The notes under the pieces were generated by a model, which did not search any database, was not told the origin of the DNA, and worked only from the letters and a program-made list of their open reading frames with translations. A stretch of DNA of 45,148 bases from CAZFVY01 sp964522665. GTDB lineage: Bacteria; Verrucomicrobiota; Verrucomicrobiia; Limisphaerales; CAZFVY01. The DNA is taken from contig CAZFVY010000055.1 of the NCBI GenBank assembly GCA_964522665.1, forward strand, positions 1 to 45,148, in the 5' to 3' direction. The position numbers and the translations under genes were made by a program. Of the stretch, positions 1 to 9,600 are shown piece by piece (positions within the stretch are counted from its first letter, which is position 1; each line of letters opens with the position of its first letter).

Positions 1-2
1 GT

Positions 3-1280
3 CAAGCGGTGTGGATTCGCACCGGGACCGCCTTCAATAATTACTTCGGACCGCTGAACGTTCAACTGCAGAGTGCCTCCGGCATCCTCTTCCGGGATAA
101 CATCGGGCAGTACCAGATCCGGCTCCAGAATATGACCTCCAGCCAGATCACGATCACGGCCAATCTGCTCGCCTCCGAAACGCCGCCCGCCGGGCAGACC
201 GCCATCGTGCAGGCTCCCCCGGTCTTGGTGCGCGGCGCGCAGAGCCTGGTCGATCTGACCTACGGTTTCACCAACCTGAACGCCGGTCCGCAGACTTGGG
301 TGCTCGCGCCGAACGGCCAAGCCGGCTCGGACATCCCCGTGATTCTCGGCATCAACCGTTCCGCGATGAGCGGCAGTCCCGGGTCGCTTTACGCCGGCAC
401 GCTCCGATTCACCGACGGCGCGGGCCTCTCCCAATTGGATATTCCGGTCAGCGCCACGGTCGGTTCGTCCGCCGGCCTGTGGGTCGGTGGAGTTTCCGTC
501 ACGGGGGTTGCCCAATATCTCAAGAATTACGCCCAGGCCACGAATGAGGTCGCGTTCACCAACCTGCTCGCCAGCATGAACCTGACCAATGGCGCGGGCG
601 GCGTCAGCTACGTTTGGGATTCCAATACTGGCCGCGTTTTGGTTTTTGGCGGGACAAATAATCAATCCGGCTCCTATCTTCTAAATGGTCCCATCACGAC
701 CTCGTCGGGCGCGGTCGCGCAGCCTTATCCGTTGCGCTTGATCCTCCACAACGACGGCACGACCACCCGTTTATTCCAGCATATCTTTTACGGCATCGGC
801 CTGTCTTCGAATCCGGTCGTCGCGGTTAGGGAAAGTTTATTGCTCTCTTCGCAGTTGGCTTCGGCCCGCCGCATCACCGCGGTGCATCTGCCGAATTCCG
901 TCTCGAATACCTTCTGGGGCATGACCGGCTCGCTGCAGCAGGGGAGTAGCTTGAGCACGACGGTGTCGGTCTCGTACGCCGATTCACTCGCCAATCCCTT
1001 CATCCATGAGTACCACCCGGACCACGATAACCTGGACGCGCAGTTTGCCACGGTGCAACCCCAAGGGGTCGAGTCTTACGGGATCACCCGCCAGATTACC
1101 TTGAACTTCACGGCCCCGGCCAACGACTTCGACAGCCTCACCGCGGGTGGTCAGACTCTCTCGGGCAATTACGTGGAATCCATTACCCTGTTGGGGAAAG
1201 GGACAGACAGCAAACAATTCCAGAGTCTTGGGTTCTTCAGCCTCAAACAGCTCAGCAATATCGCGACGCTCACGCAATGA
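3..1280 (+). CDS. Secreted/surface protein of unknown function, 5' end cut off by the window
   Basis: The reading frame is open from the first complete codon at position 3 to a TGA at 1278-1280, so the true start lies upstream; the GTG at 9 is only an internal codon. About 425 residues are visible. They are rich in Ser, Thr, Asn, Gly and Leu with almost no charged runs and look like beta-sandwich surface protein. I see no catalytic motif and recognise no named family. A run containing VGGVSVTGVAQYLKNYAQ (about residues 160-177) resembles linker or domain-boundary sequence of other large verrucomicrobial exported proteins, but I cannot name a domain. It heads the co-directional group of large exported proteins and is followed by about 100 bp before the next gene. 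That it is exported is inferred from composition and neighbours, because the N-terminus is missing. Confidence 0.75.
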   Translation, partial: QAVWIRTGTAFNNYFGPLNVQLQSASGILFRDNIGQYQIRLQNMTSSQITITANLLASETPPAGQTAIVQAPPVLVRGAQSLVDLTYGFTNLNAGPQTWVLAPNGQAGSDIPVILGINRSAMSGSPGSLYAGTLRFTDGAGLSQLDIPVSATVGSSAGLWVGGVSVTGVAQYLKNYAQATNEVAFTNLLASMNLTNGAGGVSYVWDSNTGRVLVFGGTNNQSGSYLLNGPITTSSGAVAQPYPLRLILHNDGTTTRLFQHIFYGIGLSSNPVVAVRESLLLSSQLASARRITAVHLPNSVSNTFWGMTGSLQQGSSLSTTVSVSYADSLANPFIHEYHPDHDNLDAQFATVQPQGVESYGITRQITLNFTAPANDFDSLTAGGQTLSGNYVESITLLGKGTDSKQFQSLGFFSLKQLSNIATLTQ

Positions 1281-1382
1281 ACCTTAGACTCGGAACGGTT
1301 TTAAACTCGATCGATACCACGCAGAGGCTCTTAGCCCGGTTTTAGAAAGCTCTTAATTCACGCTCACGCCAAACCAACGATT

Positions 1383-3482
1383 ATGAAGACACAACTCCAC
1401 TGCCGCACAATCGACTCGGACAATTGCTCATTTGCCGTTCTCCCTGCTCGATTTAGAAAGTTGTCCGCGAAGACCGCGCCGCCGCCGATCGCCCGTCTGG
1501 CGACGCTGGCGCTGCTCATGGCGCTGGCGTTTCTGGCGGGTGGGTTTGGCGCTTCGGCGGCCACCTCCACGCCACCGAATCTCATGACCTACCAGGGGTT
1601 CCTGGTCGATGTCAACGGCGTGGCGCTGGCCACCAACACGCCGGCGAACTACCCGATCAATTTCCGTATTTATGACGCCTCCACGGGTGGCAACCTCCTC
1701 TGGTCGGAGCAGCAGGTCGTGACGGTGGACAAGGGAAACTTTAGCGTGATCCTCGGCCAGGGCACGCCCGTTTCCGGAGAGCCAAATCCGACCCTCTCCA
1801 CCGCGTTCATTGGCGTGACGGCTTCGGACCGCTACATTGACATCACCGTCACCATCAGCGGCACGGCCAACGTCATCTCGCCGCGCTTGCGGCTCCTGCC
1901 CTCGCCGTACGCGTTCACCGCCAGCACCGCGCTGAGCCTCAACGCGCAGGGCACCAACCTTCTGGGTGGTAACCCGCTCTTTTTCAACACCGCTTCGGAC
2001 GTCAATAACGGGCTTGGCTATGTCAGCCAGTTCGGGGGGGTTACCATCGGCGGACCGGCCGTCTTCGGTTCGGGCGGTGGTGTTCTCGGGTCAGTCGCCA
2101 ATGCCACCAACCAGACCGCGGCGCTGCTCTGGAATTCCACCGGCCAAGTTGGCATCGGCACCGGGACCAACCGGCTGGCCGCCACCGCTAAGCTGGAAGT
2201 CGCGGGTGGCATCCGAATTGACGGGAACAATACGCTCGAGTTTGGTGGGGGTGTGGCCAAGGATACCAACAGTCCCCCGTTGAACGGCACAATCGCCTAC
2301 AAACGATATAGCAATGGCTTGGATATTGTGGGGGCTGGCGTGGGCAATACCGACCGCCTGATCAGCATCTTTGCAGACGGTGGTTGCACCTTTCATGGCG
2401 CAGTGTTTAATATGCAGATGAGTACTGGATCTGGGGTTTTGTACAATACCCCCCTCGAGTTCGGCTTGGGGTTAAACGGGAAGGAGCAGAATGCGGGCAA
2501 AATAGGCTATGGGACTTTCGATAACGCCTTGGACATCGTCGGCGCCGGAACAGCATACCCTAACCGGGTAATTAATCTGCAGGATCGGGTCGGCATTGGG
2601 ACAGCCACTCCGCGGTGTGCGCTGGACGTAGAGAACTTCTCGACTGTTTCCGAGGGCACATATGGTTATCTGAACGCTGGCGGCAACGTAGGTTTTTTCA
2701 ATGCGTCGGGTACGCCTTTTGTCTCCATTTACGCCGCCCAACGCATACTGTGCCCGGAGTTCAACGCCACTTCCGATAGTCGCATCAAAAAGATCGTCGG
2801 CGTGAGCGATAATCGGCGGGATCTGGAAACAATTCAAAAACTGAAAGTCACTGACTATCACATGATTGACTGGGTGGCTGGAGGCAACGGGTTGAAGAAG
2901 GGCTTCATCGCCCAGGAAGTGAAAGCCATTATTCCGGAAGCAGTGTCAACCACCACTAATTTTATACCGGATATTTTCTCGCTCCCGTCCACGTTTGAAT
3001 TCGACGGAGCCGCTCGCACTCTTAGTGTGACCATGACCAACGCGCACGGACTTAAGGCGGGCGATCGGGTGCGGATCATCACGGAAGGGAAACGTTTGGA
3101 GGTGAACGTTACTGAAGTACCCTCGGCCGAACGTTTCGTGGTCGCGGTTGAGAAATCCGAGACGCAGCCCAAAAAATTGTTCGTTTACGGGAAAGAAGTG
3201 CCCGACCTTCATGACGTCAATTACGACCGGATCTTCACTACCGGTATCGGCGCAATCCAGGAGCTCGCCCGCCGGGTCGAAAAGCTGGAAACCCGCGAAG
3301 CTCGCTTGGCGGAGTTGGAGAAAAAGGCCGCCAAGTTGGAGACGCTCGAAACCGAAGTGGCCGAGTTGCGGAAGCTGGTAGGCCGTTTGGCGGCGTCTGC
3401 GGCCAAGGCGACGCCTGTGACCGTGGCCGCCGCCGCGCCGGCGGAAGCTCCGTCTACCGCGTCCAGCTCCGTCGGTCAGTGA
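1383..3482 (+). CDS. Exported protein with C-terminal S74 intramolecular chaperone (endosialidase-type) domain
   Basis: 699 aa. A long n-region precedes a hydrophobic stretch at about residues 36-59 (LATLALLMALAFLAGG) ending in an ASA-A type cleavage site. The ATG has no clear Shine-Dalgarno; an in-frame TTG at about codon 27 is an alternative start. Residues about 65-180 match the N-terminal module often paired with S74 domains (TYQGFLVDVNG...FRIYDASTGG...LLPSPYAFTA). The middle is low-complexity, Gly/Asn-rich beta repeat material. The C-terminal domain has the S74 signature S464-D-S-R-I-K469, with Ser and Lys five apart as in the endosialidase Ser-Lys self-cleavage pair, then KGFIAQEVK and a VNYDRIF-type motif. 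A Leu/Glu coiled coil (about 625-675) and an Ala/Pro tail follow. By family knowledge such domains trimerise a beta-helical fibre and then cleave themselves off. The substrate is most likely the protein's own stalk. Confidence 0.85.
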   Translation: MKTQLHCRTIDSDNCSFAVLPARFRKLSAKTAPPPIARLATLALLMALAFLAGGFGASAATSTPPNLMTYQGFLVDVNGVALATNTPANYPINFRIYDASTGGNLLWSEQQVVTVDKGNFSVILGQGTPVSGEPNPTLSTAFIGVTASDRYIDITVTISGTANVISPRLRLLPSPYAFTASTALSLNAQGTNLLGGNPLFFNTASDVNNGLGYVSQFGGVTIGGPAVFGSGGGVLGSVANATNQTAALLWNSTGQVGIGTGTNRLAATAKLEVAGGIRIDGNNTLEFGGGVAKDTNSPPLNGTIAYKRYSNGLDIVGAGVGNTDRLISIFADGGCTFHGAVFNMQMSTGSGVLYNTPLEFGLGLNGKEQNAGKIGYGTFDNALDIVGAGTAYPNRVINLQDRVGIGTATPRCALDVENFSTVSEGTYGYLNAGGNVGFFNASGTPFVSIYAAQRILCPEFNATSDSRIKKIVGVSDNRRDLETIQKLKVTDYHMIDWVAGGNGLKKGFIAQEVKAIIPEAVSTTTNFIPDIFSLPSTFEFDGAARTLSVTMTNAHGLKAGDRVRIITEGKRLEVNVTEVPSAERFVVAVEKSETQPKKLFVYGKEVPDLHDVNYDRIFTTGIGAIQELARRVEKLETREARLAELEKKAAKLETLETEVAELRKLVGRLAASAAKATPVTVAAAAPAEAPSTASSSVGQ

Positions 3483-3605
3483 TTCTGAACCGGGCCAACG
3501 CTGTGAATGCGATGACGATCCACGTGTCCGTCCCAGTGGTCTCGTCCCCTTCATGGACTGGTCCGGTTGCCCCTTGGTCAGCTCGTTATTGGAACGATTT
3601 TCTTT

Positions 3606-6600
3606 ATGCGAACATTTAGAATAGCTCTCTTGGCGTTCGGTTGCCTGGGGTTCAGCGTCGCGTCGCTGGCGCAGACGCTCCCGGTGAACATCCAACAGAA
3701 TTCCACGCATTACAATCTCGGCAAGACCAACGGCCTCCCGATCTCGAACACCGTGAACTCTCCCGCCGGGTCCGACGGGCGCGGGCCCGGGCCGAATCCG
3801 GGTCCCGTTAGCACGGTGGGCCAGTTCCAGAGCGCGGTGACGTTTGGCGGATTGGTCACCCCCCAATCGGCTAACCTGAACACGAACCAAAGCCTGGTCG
3901 CCAACGCGATCAGTGTGAACCTGCCCCGGTCGACGGGCAACGCGGTCATCATGACCTCGGCCCGCGTGGGGGCGCCCTTCATTAGCATCAGTCTTGCCTA
4001 TCTGTTTGGCGCGGTGGTTTCGCCTCCGGCTACCGACGAGTACGGGGTTCTGCTGAGCACGGTGAATACCAACGTGACCCCGAACCGTGCGATCTTCAAC
4101 CCAAGCGATTACTGGCTGGCCCAGCCGTTCACGACCAACAATCACGCGGGGGCGGGATACTACTGGAGCCCGCACGCCCAATTGGTTTACGCGATCAATC
4201 CCGGCCCGCTGACCGTGGTGTGGCAAAAAGCCGCGGCGTCGGCGCCCGTCGGCACGCTCCCCTCCAACGTCTCCACCACTGCCGTCAACGGAGTTACTTA
4301 CACGATCTACACCAACTATTCGGTGGTCTCCGGCAGCGCGGTCAAGACGCCCCAAACGATTTATTGGACGGAAGGGGTGTTCCGTCAAACCGGCCATCCG
4401 GTGAACGTCCCCGCCGGGCTGGTTGGAACCGTCAACGTGATCTACAACAGCGCTTTTCCGCAATATGTGGCCACCCAATACCAGGCCTTGGGGCAGGTCC
4501 CGGTAAGCACGAACCTGCTGCCGGAACTCCGGACGCTCTGGTATGACCAGCAGTTAGGACAGATTTACGCCTACAATAAGGAAGGCCGCGTTTTCGTCGA
4601 ATTGCTCGGCGACCTGCGGGAAGACAAGGTAACCCGCGTCCCGCTCGGATTCGAAATCGTCGATGTGGTGCAGCAGCCCACCCCCAGTGACGTAACGGTG
4701 AATTTGGGTGAGCGGCTGACCGCCTACCAAGATAACGCGCCGGATGATTCCAACCTCTACCCGTCCCCCGTCTTGCAGGTAGGGACCAGTTTCACCTATC
4801 AGCAAACGGTCAGCGGCTCGGATCGGCCGATCTTTTACGCCACGCGCGAAACGCAAAACATCAACGATTTGCCGGTGCATTGGCTGCAGCCCGGCTTGCA
4901 GGGATTACTTTGGCCGTATCATTATGTGCGCTATCATTTGGTCTGGCCTTCTGATGTCTCCGCCTACGAACATTATGTCCGCCCACTCGTGGCGACGGAA
5001 GCGCAGGCGGCCCTGACGAGCGTGGCGCTGCCGGCCCAGAATTCCCCGGTGATCGATTACCAGGATCCCCTCGACAGGCCGAGGGCCAAATTGACCTCCT
5101 CGTTCGGCTTTTACACGTTCCTCGACCCGGCGCATCCGGCGCATCGGACATTGTTGCGCTTCACCTCGCAAGATAATGTCGCCTTTTCGCGGGTCTTTTC
5201 CTGGCTCAACGCGAATCTGAAGAGTGGCATATTCACCAACAGCGTGGCCACTCAACTGGCGAGTTGGAACTCCACCAATAACACTTTTGGTTGGACGCCC
5301 GCCATGATTACGCCGCGGGTCGTCAGCGCGACGGTGAACGTGGGTGACCGAATTATGGCCCCCTCTGGTGAGTTAGGCTCGGGCACGACGAACTACCTGG
5401 CCGGGCATATCCGACCCGAATACGGAACCAGTTTTGATCCGACCGCGTACCTTGACCCGTTCATCGTCGGCTTTAACGCGGCCGATAGCGGAGCGATCAT
5501 TCCAGTCAACGCCATCCCCGGGAACAATCTTCTGGAGGTCTGGTGGTTTCGCCAAAGCGACGCGAACCAGGCGTCCGGGTTCCTGCCGGTTTATTGGCCG
5601 GCGGTGATTGGGTCTTACACCTTGCAATGGCCGGCCAGCCCGAGTCAGATCGTCCTGGCGAGTAACCAGGGGAGTGGCCCGTTGCTCAGTTTGCAGGCCA
5701 ACGGGAGCATCTACTACCAGAACGACTCCACCCTGCCGGGTTATAACCCGAACGAGGAACACGCGTTCATGCAGGGCGGCCAGGCTTGGGCGTTGCGGGA
5801 TGATCTGAACATCACCAGCGGGACCAACTATAGCTCCGCGCCGTTTGTGCTCTTGAGATACACCGAGAGCGACAGCCGCCCGGCCATGCAGGTGTTCCAG
5901 GTCGTGCGCGAAAGCGGCAACGTGCGATTCAACTATTCGATCGCGGCGGGAACTGTCCTGCAGCCGCCAATGCCCCTGCCTCTGATGCCAAAACCGCTCG
6001 GACCGAAGTTCATCGGGGCGCCGCCCCGCAGCTTGAACCACGAAGTCTATTTTCGCACGGTGGCCAGCTCGCTCGCGGTGGACGCGACGCTGACCACGGT
6101 CGAGGCGCACCATTTCCGGCCTTGGTTCCGCGAGCTGGCCCTGCAGTCGCCTGACCTCTTGACCGTCAAGTGGTATTTTGTAACCAATGTGCTCTACGGC
6201 AGCAATCTATTGCAGGGCGTGGTTTCGGACAACAAGCCGTTATCGTTGACCGTCTCGACCAATCAGCCCTCCGCCAACTATCAGTTGATCGTCACCGGGT
6301 CGAATCTGTTTACGGGTATCAACTATCAACTCACCGCGAATACGATTGCGAGATATGGTGTTCCGTCCCTCAACGGTCTGGCGGTTAATACTTCGGTGTA
6401 CGTCATCTCGCCCTCAATCGGGGCGGCGTGGCAGTTGCCCATAGTGGCTACCGACGGCAATGCGATGACCATCGACGTTGGGTTGAGCGCTACCAATGTT
6501 TTTACGTCCAGTGGCGCCTTGACCACCAACAGCGCCGCGGTGTTGACGGCGCTGGCGAATTTGCAGGCCAGCCTTCCCAGCACGAACGATCTGCAGACGG

Positions 6601-9600
6601 CCAGCCTGCTCTTCATCCCTTCCGGCGCACTGACCGACAACGAATTTTCAAATTGGACCCTCCGTTCTGTGCCCCTCCCGCCCGCGCGTCCCGCGAACGA
6701 CTCCTTCGTCCTGCAGGATCGCAAAGGGGATCTGTGGGTCTATCGCGGACCGCACAATGCCGGAGATCAACCATCCCTAGGCATGCAGTTCTATTACCCG
6801 ACGCTGCCAGGGTTCTTTTTTCCCGAAGACAAGAATGGCGCGGTATTGGGAGTCAATGGGCAGCCGGCGGTCGGCACGCTTACGCCCTACCTGCGCAGTT
6901 CGGACAACGGCGTTTTTGCCGGGGATCCAATCTATGGCAGCGCGGATGGCGTAACGGACAACAACAACGCCCTCCAAATCAATTACAATCCCGTGTGGCC
7001 GGCCCAGTCGCCAACGCTGCAGATGGCCGAGACCCTCACCGTGCCCAAGCGCGGATTGCCCGCCGTGCGCGGTCAGACCAGCCTGGAGATTGTTTACCAG
7101 CAATCGACGATTGCCGACACGAACAATCTCTCGGTCCGCTTGCACGATCCCACCCGTCAGAAGAGTTTCAACTTAAGTACGCCGGGCGACCTGACCGTGC
7201 TGGGCAAGATACCCGATTCAGTGAAAACCGAGGCATCGCGCGGGAAGACGTGGTTCCCGCTGTTGCCACCGCACTTGGTCCAGCGCTTTTGGCTGGATCC
7301 CAACGTGGGAACGAACGGCGCGCTCGTCTTTAGCGGTTCCTTCATTCAGGACCCGGTCGGGGAGTCCTACGTCCTGCTTAATATCCTTTCTGCCAAGGAC
7401 CAGACGACCCTGCAAAACCTCTGTCTGAACACGGATCCCGCGTACGGTCGCTGGACCAATGCCATCGCGTCGCTCCAAACCGCGATGCAAACGTTCGTCG
7501 AAAATCCGCAGAAGCCGGGAACCTACATTCCGGCTGAGGGCGCCCCAGTCGACGGTCCGAGCGATATGGCGGAGGTAACGAATGACGATGTGGCGGTGGA
7601 TTCGTATGCCCTGACCGCGGTCGGTCCGGGGACCGGTTATGTGACTTTAATCGCCGGCGATGGCCTGGCGTTTACCCCGCAGGCGGACCCGGTCAGCGTG
7701 CTCGTATTCCAGGTGACTGACACGCTCTATCCTGGGCAACTCAAGATCGTCCTGCCGCCCAACCCGCTGAGTGAACTGCTCACGTTGCAGCAGGTGGTCG
7801 ATCTGGCTGGGCAGACGGCCAATTATCAGTTTGATTGGAGAATCGCTGCGCCCGTGGACGGACTGCCCCCGAGCTTGAACAAAACCAACGATCCCGGCTC
7901 CCAGTGGTTGCCCTTGGACCCGGCCAAATACGCCGACGGCGTTCGCGCGGTGGTGGGGCAAAGCGCGGACGTTCAAGCCTTGAGCGACAATTATCTCATC
8001 ATGCGCTATCGGGCGACGAATGGGAATTACTCGGCGAACTCGAGGAACTGGTCACAGTGGACCGACCCGGCGTTGGCGGAAGGCTGGATTAAACGGGTTC
8101 TAGCCGGCATCAACCCGTTCGATCAGCGCGTTACTGATCTCTTTGATAATTCGGTCAACACGGAAGTCAGTGAGCTGACTCAGGCGGGACCGCGCTGGGA
8201 AGGTAACGTGGCGTTAAACCAGGACTCGATCAATAACTACGGCCTGATCGAGATCTACGAGACCGTCCTGAACCGGGGCAGGGGGCTTAGCATCGACGCC
8301 GGGATTAATTACGGCCCGGCGAACGACGCCCTGCTGCTCGCCGCCAGCTACATCAGCGACCTTTATATGATGCTCGGCAACGAGGCGTGGGCAGACGCGG
8401 CCAACCCGACAATCGGGATCGGCACCAAGGACAATACTTACGGGGACATTGCCACTTCGCTCTTTTCGTTCCAAGGCGAAGTCGATTCCCTGCTGGCGGA
8501 GGAAATGGCGCTCTTGGAAGGACGGGACGACTCACTGCAACCGGGCGTGCAACTTCCCCCAGTCTATAACCGGCTGTACTGGAATTATACCCAAGGCATC
8601 AGCGACGGCGAGGTCATCTACGCGCTCAACTACAATATTCTGGACCAGAACAATGACGGCGTTATCGGCGCCGCCGACGCGCAGATCATGTATCCGCAAG
8701 GGCACGGCGACGCTTATGGGCATTACCTCACCGCCTTGACCTGTTATTACGGGCTTTTGCTCAACTCCCACTTCGACTGGGTGCCGCGCATCGAGGCGGT
8801 CAATATTCTGGGCGTCCCGGTTTCGGTGGGCTATCTGGATGAACGCAAATTCGCGGCCGCGGCGGCCGCCGTCGCCCGCGCGGGCAGTCAGATTTTCAAC
8901 CTGACCTGGCGCCGGGATTATGCGGCCGGCCTGGGCAACGGATGGTCAAGCTTCAATGCCACGCGGGTCAACACCTCGCGCGCCGTGCCGGTCACGCGTT
9001 ATTGGGGGATGGATCACTGGGCCTCGCGCGTCGGCGAAGGGGCCTATATCAACTGGGTCGTCGGTAACGCGATCCTGCCCGCGGTCGATCCCGATCCGAC
9101 GCACGAGGGGATTCAAAAGATCGACCGCACGACGGTGCCGGAATTGAAGGAACTGCCCACTCTGGCTCAAAGCCTGCAAACTTCCATGGATAACGCCGAG
9201 TCGGGGATGAACCCGCTGGGCTTGCCGCAGACGACGGTTCCATTCGATATCAATCCGGCGCTGGTCACCGGCAACACGCCGACCACGCATTACGAACAGA
9301 TTTACGACCGAGCCACGGTGGCGTTGAACAACGCCGTGGCCGCGTTCGACGACGCCAAAGACGTCACCCGTCTGATGCGTTCGGAGGCCGATTCGTTGGC
9401 CGACTTTCAAAATACCGTGGACAAGCAGGAGTTGTCCTACACCAACCAATTGATCGAGGTTTATGGATCGCCCTATCCCGATGACATTGGGCCAGGCCAG
9501 ACCTATGTCACCGGCTACGCCGGTCCGGACTTGTTCCATTACATGTATGTGGACTTGGTTGAATTGCAGTCCGCCTTGTTGGATCCAACCACGAACACAG

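Noticed and set aside
2946..4478. 510-codon open frame on the minus strand
   Set aside because: It lies antisense to the S74 gene and the giant gene, crosses their intergenic gap, and its translation is Arg/Gly/His-rich without any domain; it is a GC-rich shadow.
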